64,000 bases of DNA from Lineolata rhizophorae. Its lineage: Eukaryota > Ascomycota > Dothideomycetes > Lineolatales > Lineolataceae. Every line of letters starts with the position of its first letter. Within the stretch, counting starts at the first letter, position 1. Below the pieces are notes generated by a model. That model had not been told where the DNA came from. It saw only the letters and a program-made list of their open reading frames with translations, and made no database searches. Shown piece after piece: positions 45,190 to 55,818 of this stretch. The stretch covers positions 245,487-309,486 of the forward strand of contig MU001693.1 in assembly GCA_010093515.1 (NCBI GenBank), written 5' to 3'. The position numbers were made by a program, and so were the translations under genes.

Positions 45190-47132
45190 TTACCACATTT
45201 CCCAAACCTTCGCCGGTACAACTGTCCTCATAATCTTCCAATGGCTAATAACACTCTCCCTATGCCCCTCACTCAACTTATCCGTCCTCGCTCTCGTCAC
45301 AACCCTTTCATCCCCCTTCCACGCTCCACCCGCCTCCAAGCCTTCCGGCCTCACATACGGAATCTCCAGCTCCGGTTTCGGCCACATATTCTGCCTCCTC
45401 GCAATACTCTTCCCGACCTCGGCATCGGTCGGCCTGCGGAACTGCATCCTGCCGTCCTTTAACGCAGCGGCCGACCGCGTGCAAAACACCACCATGTTGA
45501 CGAAGTCGTGCGGGAGGGCCTCGGCGGGAGTTGGGGCGCCGGACCCGTCCGCTGGCGTCGGCGGCGGATTGTCGCGGAATATGCGGCACGCGGGGAAGAC
45601 GGAGTGGATCGTGTTGAGCACGAGCTGGGTGCTGGGCAGGCGCGTGTCGCCCGCATAGTTGATCGCGACGACGCCCGTCTCTTCTTTTAGCATGCCTTTG
45701 AGATCGTTGAAGAACTCGTGCGTGAAGAGCCCGACGGGCTCGGCGCCGCCCGTGAACACGTCGTGCACGATGTAGTCGTAGCTACCCGGATGGCTGACCG
45801 AGTTGTTGGCGGCGAAGGAGATGGCGTTAGCGAGATGTACCGTGTGGTTGGTAGGGAGGCCGAAGTAAGACGTCGCGAAGGCGTGGACAGCGGGGTCGAT
45901 TTCGACGATAGTGGTGGGGATACCAGCGCCGATAAGTGACTTAGGGGCGGTGCCAATACCAAGGCCGCTGTTGTGGGAGAGCTTAGCTTGTTGTTACACG
46001 TAAAGGGAACGCGGAAGGTTAGGATCCCGAAAAAACGGAACGGTTAGAGGCATCGGATGAAATTGAGCTAGAAATTCAATCCCAGATTACTTCAGGCTTT
46101 GGAAGATAATGTTACTTACATCATCAATGCATTCTTCTCAGTTTCTGGGATCGGCTTATCAAGCTCGACCAGCCTAATCCCGCCCAACAGCTCGAATACA
46201 CCATAAACGGGCTCGGGTTCCACCTGGCCCATTTTGATTCTCTCATCCGTCACCAACCACTCCCCTCCCAGCAAACTATGATCGCACCTCATGACCCGGA
46301 ATCCGCTCTCCAGACTTTCTAACACTGACACATATCCAGTTATACTTTCACGGCGCTCGAGCAGGCGCCACCCTTCTTGCTGCTCCAGCTGCTGGTTTAG
46401 CAAGGCCGTGGTGGAGTTCGATGGATTGTGTATGTTCAACCTAGAAGAATGTAGCATAGCCGGGATAGCGAGCAAGATCCAGCGCGATGGGCACAGCACC
46501 GTGTACGACGTCGCCACAATGAGCTGGAGCCCGGAGCGCGTTATGAACTCGCTGCTGCCGATGAAGCGCGGCAGAAGAGCCGAGGCGGCCTTCTCCATAA
46601 ACGAGAATGTCATGTAGCTCGCGAGTGCGGGGCCCATCTCGGCCATGGTCGGGTTCACGCCTTCGAGGTCGACTGCGTCGAGCATCACCTTGGCGGAGAA
46701 AGTGGAGAGCCAGAGGAGCGGATAGTAGGTACATATCTCCGTGATGAGGGGGCCCCAGACGGGCCCAAAGGTCGAGCTGAAGCTGAACAAATAGAATTGG
46801 ATCACCGGGATCCAGTAGGCCACGATGGGGAGGACATTGTGCAGGTAGCGCGGCAGGTATGGGTACAGGTAGTGCTTCAGCATGAAGCCGAGCAGGGCAG
46901 CGTAGAGTGTGCCACGGTGGTGGAAGATATAGGACGGAAGCGTGCCATAGACGGGGGAGAGGTTGTATTGCGAGACTGGAGAAGAAATGGCCGCAAGAAC
47001 GAGGAATGCTACCGCGTAGAAGATGGCTTTTGCGGGACTGACGGGTTGATATGTTGGTGGTGCAGGGGGGGGAGGCGCAGGCGCACCTTGCGAGCGCTTT
47101 GCGACCTCCTTGTTACTCGCCTTTTTTGGCAT
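45190..47132 (-). CDS. Membrane-anchored spermidine-synthase-fold protein
   Basis: Exons are 47132-46120 and 45967-45190, giving 596 residues. The ATG at 47132 (MPKKASNKEVAK) is the first in frame. A Pro-rich stretch leads into about six to eight membrane helices in residues 40-260 (for example AIFYAVAFLVLAAIS, ALLGFMLKHYLYPYLP, VLPIVAYWIPVIQFYLF). The soluble part has RVMRCDHSLLGGEWL and then the SAM-binding loop NALMIGLGIGTAPKSL, formed exactly by the splice, followed by TTIVEIDPAVHAFA and YDYIVHDVFTGG. These match the polyamine-biosynthesis/spermidine-synthase fold. Whether it transfers aminopropyl or methyl groups is unknown. Fused membrane plus spermidine-synthase-like proteins are known in bacteria and fungi. 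The acceptor at 45968 was chosen because only this gives the canonical IGLGIGT loop; acceptors a few bases upstream give wrong frame. Confidence 0.82.
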
Positions 47133-47823
47133 AGTTGAAGATGCTTTCCTATGAGATGGAGAGCTGTTGTACAGGTGTTGTACACGTGACCAGAAGATCA
47201 AAGTTCGAAGCGCGACCTGCGCGCGAGGCAGAGTGCGGTGTCACCGGGATCTAGGATAGACAGGGTCGAACGAGATCAAAGAAACGGCGAACTATGCTAC
47301 GAAAACCAAGCAAGGAGAAGAGAATGTAAGGTATAGTATCTGGTGGTCGAGAGCCCGGCGCGCAAAATCAATCAGTGGACAGCAGGGGGGACCGTGCTCG
47401 CTTCTAGTCCGACCACGGTGCTCAATCCCGCGATCTCATAGGCGGGAGAGTAAAGGATGAGAAAGAGCACGCAAAATCTCCGAGTTGACAAGCCCAAATG
47501 CACAGAAATATAGTTGGAAAAGGGATAGGGAATGCGAGTGCGAGCTGCAAAGGGCCTCGCAAGCGACAACAAAGCGAGAAAAGAGCGAGAGCGCAATATG
47601 AAACGCTTGGCGTTCGTGCCTGGGCGACGAGCAGCGCTTTGGACCCTGGCGCACCAGCCACGGACTCGGCCCGGCGTCCGCCGCTTGCCGCCGCGCCACA
47701 CCCCGCTGTGGGTCCGCCACCAGCCGCAACCGTCATTTGGGCGATTTCGCAACCCCGACCTCGAACGTGCCGCTACACATCTCCACTCGCTCTCGCAGCC
47801 TCTTGCGCTCAATACTACCTACC
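47133..47823. promoter_or_regulatory. Shared bidirectional promoter region
   Basis: The start codons of the spermidine-synthase-fold gene (minus) and the CCDC97-like gene (plus) are divergent and 691 bases apart, so both promoters must lie here unless leaders overlap. No TATA element is evident. Frames in both directions across 47400-47800 are biased GC-rich shadows. Confidence 0.5.
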
Positions 47824-48583
47824 ATGCCCTTCATACCGCCGCGCAGCTTTCTCCCGGCCGAGATGGAGACCGACGCGCAACCGCAGCAACTGGCTCCCAG
47901 CCTCATGCCTACGCACCGCGGTGGCAGCAGACCGCGGGATGTAACTAAGCCCAATGGCGAGAACGACGAGGAAAGGTCACACCGCATCCGCATCAAAAAT
48001 AGGCGAAAACACTACCTCGACAAGCATCCCGAATATTTCGGACCCGACCTCGAGCTCGCCGGTACGTCCTCCCTTGTGTTTGCTGTTGGAGACATTATAT
48101 CTCACTGACGCACTCTTCTTAGACCCGCTGCTGTACGACCGCATGATCCGCCGCTTCCAAACCCCGGCCGAACGCGAGGCTGAGGGCCGCGCCAAAGGTT
48201 ACTCGGGCGTCCTCGAGGCCGATCTGTGGCGCTCCGAGGCTAAGCGGCAGGCGCTGGAGCATCCGGACCCGCACGCGAGCGTATCGTACCAGCGAGGGCC
48301 CAACGGCGAGATTGTGGCTGAGGATAGAGACGAGGTACCAGAAAATAAGGAGGAGGCACGCGAGTGGTGGCGGTGGGCTATGGAGATGCGGTTTTTGAGG
48401 GGAGAGGACAATGACTTCGATTATGGCGCGGTAGATGAGAGTGAGGATTGGGACGACTGGGCAGAGATCGAGAGGGAGAGGGAAGAGAAGTGGTTTGACG
48501 AGGAAGAGCCGAGCTTTGCGGGGAGTGGCGATGAAGGCGAGGAGAGGATGTTGAACGGCGAGACGGGAATACAAGATTTCTAG
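47824..48583 (+). CDS. CCDC97 / DUF2052-like protein
   Basis: Exons are 47824-48061 and 48123-48583, giving 232 residues. The short intron (61 nt) interrupts an Asp codon. The centre contains RIRIKNRRKHYLDKHPEYFGPDLELADPLLYDRMIRRFQTPAEREAEG (shown in part), resembling the conserved core of the CCDC97/DUF2052 family: a basic helix, YF-x-LE, then DPLLYDR. The C-terminal third is strongly acidic and Trp-rich (EEAREWWRWAMEMRF, DWDDWAEIEREREEKW). In animals CCDC97 is associated with the SF3B part of the spliceosome; a similar role in fungi is inferred, not shown. The ATG at 47824 follows a CTACC context. No membrane segment or signal peptide is seen. Confidence 0.72.
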
Positions 48584-49350
48584 AATGAAATGGCGCTTAC
48601 CGCGCGGACACAGTTAGTTTTCTGGAGCGGCTAGAAGTTATTTCAAGGCCCAGCAACTGGATTAACTGCTTCTAGAAAATAATGTGGCACCTTTGCATTA
48701 AAGTACATAGGGCATGCTTGCTTTCTGCTTTACCTCTTGCAGAGAGGAAAGATATTAATAGTCAGAGAATACCTGGAAGAACGAGGACTTTCGATTGTTG
48801 TTGACACAATCGATTGTATCCTTTCTCCTACCTCTAGTCAGGTCTTAACGGCGGGATTGAAGGAAATTCAGACAGAAGATACCCAAAGCGGGTGAGACAT
48901 TGATTTGTTGGTAATGTACTCCCCTAAAATCCCACATTTACCCTTTTAAGAATGAGTACATTAAGAATACTCAAAAAGAGAAAAGGGCTTCCAATTGTTT
49001 GCTGATCATATCCCCCCATCTGCTATCATACGCCTCCTCCAGGAAGAATATATATAAACGAGCTAAAAATGCTCTAGATCGGGGACGATCTTAACGTTCG
49101 TATTACGCTGTATGGCCATCCTATCCCGCCTCCCTCTCTAGGAAACTACAGAGAAACAAGATGGAGAGAATCACAATTTTATTGTAAAACAAACAGTAAA
49201 ATACTCAATTGGGGAAGCCCATGAGTTGATAAGTCTGATATACCCGCCCCTGTCCCACCTCTCCCACTAAAGAGAAATACAAGAAGGATAAGTGCAGTAA
49301 AGATATTCCAGCTCCCTCGCTCTTGCGCTCTCTCGCTTTCTCTCTTTCCA

Positions 49351-49377
49351 CCCCCCCCCCCCCCCCCCCCCCCCCCC
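49351..49377. repeat. Homopolymer run of 27 cytosines
   Basis: An uninterrupted C run of 27 bases is preceded by a CT-rich tract and followed by GGG. On the minus strand it reads as poly-Gly, which makes the overlapping minus frame artificial. The exact length in the genome may vary or be miscalled. Confidence 0.9.
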
Positions 49378-49529
49378 GGGCCATACCGGGCTCTCAGGCA
49401 GAGAGGGGTCCATTGTTGAAACCCACCCCTGTCCCCCCCTCTCTGCCTTAGACGACCCCCAAACCCCCTGGCCAGTCGGCGTACCAGCTCGCTCCACTGC
49501 CGCGGGACCGACCACACCGGCCACCGCCT

Positions 49530-50690
49530 CTCCAAAATACCACTGTCCTCCCGCAGAGTCGAAATACCATTCCCCAACCCAACTCCCCGGCCGGGATGCA
49601 TGCCAGTCCCCCTCCGCCTGATTACGAAGGCTCTGCGTTCGCCTTACGAGCTGGGAATACCGCGGGCCGGCACAAAAGAAGGAAACAACGAATCCGGGCG
49701 GAGGTTATCCGCACGCACAAAAGCGGGGGCAGAGGGGATTGTGAACATTTTTTCTGGCCTTAGCGGGATCACGCTCCACCCAGATAAACAGTTTCGAGAC
49801 CATCTATCCGGGCACCCATAAGACCAAGGATCTCACGAAACCCTAACCTAGGGAGCTCAGAGGTCTGACTTGGGGATGTTGAATCCCGTAGTGGGATCCC
49901 AGCCAGACGTGAGCGGAGCGTGTGGGAGGGCAACAGCTAGCCCTCCCTCCCGGGTTCAGTGTTCATAAAGTCAGTGAAACTTGTTATTTTGAAGACAGAA
50001 CAGGAGAGGCAAATAGAAGAGGAGAGAAGAGATTGACGCTATTACTTACCTTTTGAAATTCAGAGATAGTCGAGGTGGGGCAGGTCCCCGCAGAGCTTAG
50101 TAACGAGGAATTGGCAGGACTGGTTATGAATCCAAGCTGGTAGAGGCTGCTGGGTCCGACCCTGGGTCCGGTGGTGCCGAGGGGTGGACGGTAGTCAAGT
50201 CCCGGGAGCGAGCGGCTGGCATAACCGGCCGGACAGGAAAGTTCGGGGGCCGTCCTTTTGAGAGCCCGGTATGGACACATCGATGAGACCCTAAGGCACG
50301 GAAGCCCCAAGGTACCGAAGCCCAAGTGCGAAACCCAAGCCTGAAAACAACAATCCAAGTCCAAAACTTCGAACCCCATAACCCCCATGCCCAAAATCTC
50401 CAATGCCCGGATCCTAAACCACTAATTCCCATGCAAGAACTCGCTATTTCTCAAGCCCAAAATCCGTTCTCCCGCGACCGAACGCTCTTGTCGTCAGGCT
50501 ATGCCGAAGAAGATTGAGCTTGAGTCGATCCCGGAGACCGAAGACCCGCGAAGAAAACGCAAAGAAGATAGAAAAGAAGAAAGGAGAGGAGGAAAGGTGA
50601 ACAGCGAAGAGATTGCCCTAAAGAGCCTTTCAAAGTGTTTAGCAGCATTTCTATCTCGTTGGTATGTCTCTATATGCATACCTTAAATGC
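49530..50690 (+). mobile_element. Possible LTR-retroelement remnant
   Basis: At 49870-49900 a purine-rich GACTTGGGGA is followed directly by TGTTGAATCCC, the layout of a polypurine tract and LTR start, and ATCCC/GGGAT form a small hairpin there. Upstream, 49530-49780 reads open with a basic segment (GRHKRRKQRIRAEVIRTHK). Downstream, a short ORF at 50501-50686 (MPKKIELESIPETEDPRRKRK) is charged like a truncated gag start. No reverse transcriptase, integrase, matching second LTR or target-site duplication could be found by eye. The case is suggestive only. Confidence 0.25.
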
Positions 50691-51243
50691 AAATACTCGA
50701 CGCCTTTACAAAAGCGTTGTCCAAGACAAGAATGCGTATTGGACATCAACATGTGGATTTGACCACATGTCCCATGACCATGAGACGTTGAGACGGAGCC
50801 AGATCAGGTGAGCCTAACCAATAACAGCATGCAGTTTACGATCCAGAAACATTTTTGTTTAGTTTTTTTTTTTTTGGAAGACCACAATGTGCGTCGCAAC
50901 TTCGTTTGGGGAGGTGGTAACAATAGTAATCCACCTGGAGCATAGTGGCGATTAGCGGCATAACGCCAGGTGGCAAAAATCAAACACCATTTTGACTAGT
51001 ACCGCCAAGGACATGAGGCAACTACGTGAAGGAAGAAACTAGGCAGAAAAGCGAAGCGTGGCAAGCGAATGTAGAGAGACGAAGGTGCAAGCGTGACGAG
51101 GTAAAGGATGAGGTAAAGGCAACAACATACCAGAGCGGAATTCACATCATCGCCACAGGGAAGCTCGCAACGCGGAGCTGCAGAGCCCAAAAAGAGGCCG
51201 CAGGAAAGAGGCTCCGGCACGATGTAATGAGGTGACTCGAAGT

Positions 51244-51292
51244 GGAATATAAGAATGATGAAGTAAGAATGATGAGGTAAGAATGACCAAGA
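51244..51292. repeat. TAAGAATGATGA short tandem repeat
   Basis: Three imperfect copies of a 14-base unit containing TAAGAATGA follow one another, then two copies of an AAGGTCGA unit to about 51310. Confidence 0.7.
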
Positions 51293-53227
51293 AGGTCGAC
51301 AAGAAGGTCGAAACCTTTTTGAAGTCTGCTAACCGACCAAGGCCAGCGCCAAAAATGTCCCTTGTTTGGCCTAGGTGGGAACGTCGTAGACCAGACGTTG
51401 TGGAGTGGAAGTAGAAAGGATGGCGGCCAACTTGGAGGGTTTTTATACCCCTAGGTAAAAGGTTTGGCCGTTTGACCCGAGCCAGCATCACTTCGACCGC
51501 ACTCAGAAATTTCCTAGATCACACGGCATGAAACGTAAGCTCTTGCCTATGGGCGAATAGAGGGTTTAGGCAGCAGTCAAGCTCACGCTGGTGATGCAAA
51601 TATGGACTCCCATTTTGGAGTGAATGGTGTACCTTCCAGGCAGCATCCCATGGATATGGAGTGGAAGTTTCCGATACGGAAATGACCACATGCATATTCA
51701 CTCTTTTGGGTCGTTTGATATTTGATGCTGAACGTTGTGATGCAAATTTATACAATGAATGATATTATTGCAAGCGGAAAGGACTAAGTTACCACATGGC
51801 GCAAGTAAATCGAGCATGTCGATAAGCACATAGAGTTTAACAACAGACAAAAAGAATCAAGATCTTATTTTTGTGCGATTGGCACATTTTTCGCGGTAAC
51901 CACCCAGCGCCGGAGGCCTAGGACAGTCTGGGGCCGCAGGGACATCCTCCCACTGGCTGTATAATGGGTTGGCAGAGGGTGTGGGTGTAGATAACGCCAG
52001 CACAGGGGTTGTGGATCTAGGCTCACTCTTTGGTTGCCTATCTAGTGGGATAAGCCTAGAACTACAAGCACAGCACATAGTTGTTCTTGCCTAGACAGGG
52101 AAAAAGTGTATATTTATATTTTGTGAACAGCACTTCAAGGCACATGCATGACGGGTCCACTATTCAGCAAAACTCTAGATATATAGATTGTGAATTAATT
52201 AGGCGTATTCACTAGAGAAGTTATAAAGTACGGTAGGATGCATATTAAGCAAGTAAGCGCCCTTCCTAGATGAAGCCTTCGGGATGGCTGATTGGGTTCT
52301 CGCTATGTTATGAAAGAGAACAACCACAAGTCATCTTGTATCTGTATGCTGAAGGCCCTTGACAAGGGCAACTAGTATCACAATATTTACACCATTAGAG
52401 AAGATAACCTGGGGAGGTGGTGGGCATTGAAGAGTATGAAGTAGTTCATATGGGAAATGATATTGTATATCAAGATGGCACTGAATAGCAAGATTTCCGC
52501 CCAAAAGATTGAGGCAGAAAGACCTCTAAGCATGTGTACTGTATCATTTTGACACCACAGTAAACTAAACTCTGCATTAAAACTTCTAAACCATACTGAA
52601 GGCCTGAACATGACATCCATACTTTCAAGCAAATTTCCGGTAGACAGATGGACTACCCAGCTAAGCAGAATTGCGATCTGTACCAGAAGCTGCCAGAATA
52701 TTGGAGAATTTCTGTGTTTGTGTGTGCACTAGCAACTCTCATATTTTGGTGGAACTATTGTTTTCTAGTTGACACAAGGCAAGTATCACGTGATAGAATT
52801 ATCATGTTCGAAAATGGCTATTGATGCATTCATGGGGTTGAGAAGACGTCAATAATCTGCCCTCCCTGTGTTCTTAAGACATGTTTGTGGAAGCTGTTAC
52901 TTGGAAAGAAACAGGACCAAGCCCCGTGCACAACTTGTGAAAGACAACGGAACTTTTGGAGAATACGTTTTTGTTCCGAGATGCGTACGGCTACTGCTTT
53001 TTATTGTGTTGACTAGTGGCTGTCTTTCATTGTATGGTTTGATCGTCCGTTTGCGGAAATTTGAAGATCTTCTTTCAAACCATATAAAGCGACGAAAAGT
53101 TCTAGAATGCATATTTGGAGCAAATAAATTCCTGACGTCTTACAGTACATTTACTGCGTCTTTCTGTCGGATCAACCGAAAGAAAAGATAAAAGTGAGAA
53201 AAGGTTGAAGCAACTCAGGGTCTCCAC

Positions 53228-55359
53228 ATGGCTCAACCTCGATTTGCATATGACATGCCGAACTTCCTCAACTACCCAGCAAATGTGCACGGGAGACGTC
53301 CACGCCTTCAACCCTGGTCGGAGAGGATATCAATTATGTCGATGTGGATTTTTCGGCGAGCACACGACTTGAGACATAATCAGCATCCTCCTCTCCCAAT
53401 CAGTAAGAACAGTAATTCAAGCATAATTTGGCTCTGCTAATAGCGAACTCTAGGCCAAGCCATCGATGCAGCGAGCGCAGAGTGGCAGGTCATGGATGAC
53501 GGCCAGAGAGAATACTGGCTGGGGGAGAGAAGGCGGTGGATAGGCGACGCTTTTCGGCTCTACAGAATCGCCTATACGAATGTTCGCGGACCGGACGCTA
53601 TCGGTATTGCGCTAGGCATGCAGCCGCCAAATAATCTCTCTACTAGACCGATTATTGGAAAGGTATTAAATGATATCAAGCAGAACCAATTCCTAGCGTG
53701 GAAGACTAGCTCATTATACTACAACCTGATCTGGGGTATCGATACAGACGATCCCAAGACGTGCAAAAGCTACCACGAAATCATCTTCGACATGTATACG
53801 CGCAACAGAGACCCGATAGTTATAGCTCCTCAGGAGGTGGGGGATTGGCAGAGAACTTGGACTCGTATCAAACATCGACACCAACGTAGGTGGATACAGC
53901 AGTTACAGCCGCGAGCCCCTCAGAGGCTGCGAGATCGTCACGCCCAGCCCGGGAGCCCAAAGCTTGAAGCCGACGCGGAGTGGTTCAACTCAAACCTCAG
54001 TAGAATCTGGGACCCAAACCACCCCGGCGTGCCAGCACTCCTTCGAGATCCGCAGCCTGTCGCCGGCCGTCCGCAGGAACCACCAAGCCGATGGATGTTC
54101 CGAAAAGTTGTCGGCCAGGGCGGGGAAGGGAGGGCGCTGCTGTTTTTGCAATTCGACCGCCTAGAGCGGATTCGAGACCGGATGATTGCAAAGGTGTCGC
54201 GCGAGCATGAACATGACCCTTTCCCCAACAACCCGGACGAAGGGACGATGGAGATCACGTTCTATCAACAGTTAGATTCGCTAGACCCATACCCTCGCAG
54301 GCATTTTCTGGGCTTTCGCGGCTTTGCGTACGGGCCTGACTCCAACGGCAATCCACAAGAACGACTATGGCAGTTTAATGACTATGCTGCCTGGGGTGCC
54401 CTTAATCAGTTTACGAAAGCTGTAGAGTACGTATCGATCATCCAACGTCGGACCAAAGCGCTGCTAATAGACTGCCGCAGTTCACGACCGCTGCGAACAA
54501 GTCGGGTAATCGATGCTCCAGAGCCGTTTGTGTGGTATGTCTTTCTGAATTTGGCTGAGGCGTTCGCCGTGATGCATGGAGGCCTCGACGACCCAGCACT
54601 CCGCCTAGACCAGTGGGATAGTTGGGCACATTGCGACGTGAAGCCGTCGAATATATTTCTCGACGAGCTAGATCCAGTTAGATTCCCGCCGTACAAGAGA
54701 CCGATTCTAGCAGACTTCGGATTTGCGAGAAAATACAATCCGCAGGATGAAGACAATCCTGATATACGAGGTACAGAAGCAGGCGAGGCCAAATCTGGAG
54801 ACTGCATGTACGGCACGCCAGGCTGGGTAGCGCCAGTAAGTAAATTCTGTTTCGGCGTTGAATAGTGTCGGTTCTTACACCGTTCTAGGAGCAGACGCCC
54901 GACGGATATAGATGGGACAACGTTGTGGATCGATTTGACAACCGGACCAACGTCTACAATCTCGGGGCGCTTATCTATAGCCTTATGCGCGGTATTAACC
55001 CTGTGCAACCTTCGTTGAGGCACGCCTCTCCAGATATAGACGAGCAGTACGACTTCAGCATTCTTTTCGGGTGGTACAGCGAGTCTTTGATTAGCCTCGT
55101 GATGCGCTGTGTCGAAAAGCACCCGGATCTCCGAATCCCCCTACACAACCTTCACGGAGAGCTTGTCCGCGGCTGCCAGAACATCTCGCCTAACGGCAAC
55201 ATGGCGGCGTTTGGAAACTTCGACTGGGGCCTTCGCGAGCCGCGCTGGCGCTACACTGAAAGGGTGTGGGACATCCCCTGGGGGAACCACAAGAGCGAGA
55301 TCAAGGACCCGTACAAAATCGGGAATCGCCACTTCATGATTGGGCCGGAGTATTCTTAG
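53228..55359 (+). CDS. Divergent Ser/Thr protein kinase, family unassigned
   Basis: Exons are 53228-53402, 53454-54835 and 54889-55359, giving 675 residues. The 51-nt first intron (GCTAAT branch) and the second (GTAAGT donor) keep frame. The first 260 residues have no recognised domain but include helical, Trp/Tyr-rich segments. The kinase domain runs about 270-600: a loose Gly loop VVGQGGEGRALLFLQFD, the ATP-binding Lys305 in IAKVS, catalytic HCDVKPSN with Asp453, DFG at Asp479 in ADFGFARK, and a GTPGWVAPEQ activation segment that the second intron splits. All key residues are present, so it should be catalytically active. A SNIFLD and a late YNLGALIYSLM fit. Many filamentous fungi have expanded, poorly studied kinases of this style; the substrate is unknown. 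RIO1 follows 460 bases downstream on the same strand, with no evidence of co-transcription. Confidence 0.82.
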
Positions 55360-55818
55360 GCTGGGGTCGAGTTGTCTGATTGCTTTGACATGCCGGGTGC
55401 GGAACGTACGGGAGCTTGACGTTGATGGAAGCTACTATGTTGCACGCATAGACCAATGGCGCTTTGATACTGTCACCATCTGATAAACAATCTCTATTGA
55501 TAAATCGTTGTGCAGACTGCAAGCTATTGTCCCAAGGCTGTGATTTGATTGTTTGGGCGCTTTGAATTAGCGTCAAAGCGTCGACGGAGCGTTAGCGAAT
55601 ACTCGGAGCAATACGAGAAACGCGAAGTGCATATATTCTCCCTCTCTTCCGTCCTCCCTCCCTCCCCAGCGTTTCTCGAACTTGGAAGCTGGAAGCAAGG
55701 TTACTACGTAGCGTGCTACCTCGAAGCGAGATTTCTTGGCAACACTTCCACACTAAAAAAAAGAGGACCGCTGCCGTGCGTGTCTAGGCTAGAACCACCG
55801 CGAGCCTTGATTTAGGGA
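55360..55818 (+). promoter_or_regulatory. RIO1 upstream region with CT-rich leader
   Basis: A CT-rich tract (CCCTCTCTTCCGTCCTCCCT and following) at 55639-55675 lies 145-180 bases before the RIO1 start, typical of fungal core promoters. The first 150 bases probably belong to the kinase 3' untranslated region. Confidence 0.4.

Larger units (their letters stand above)
48584..53227. other. AT-rich, repeat-containing intergenic region
   Basis: This 4.6 kb stretch has no supported gene. It includes a run of 27 C at 49351-49377, a possible LTR-element remnant at 49530-50690, a T run at 50863-50875, a short tandem repeat at 51244-51292, and AT-rich DNA to 53200 with short frames lacking motifs. The composition contrasts with the GC-rich genes on either side. 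Confidence 0.55.

Noticed and set aside
49179-49601. 140-residue minus-strand frame with poly-Gly
   Set aside because: It is created by the 27-base C run and has no other support.
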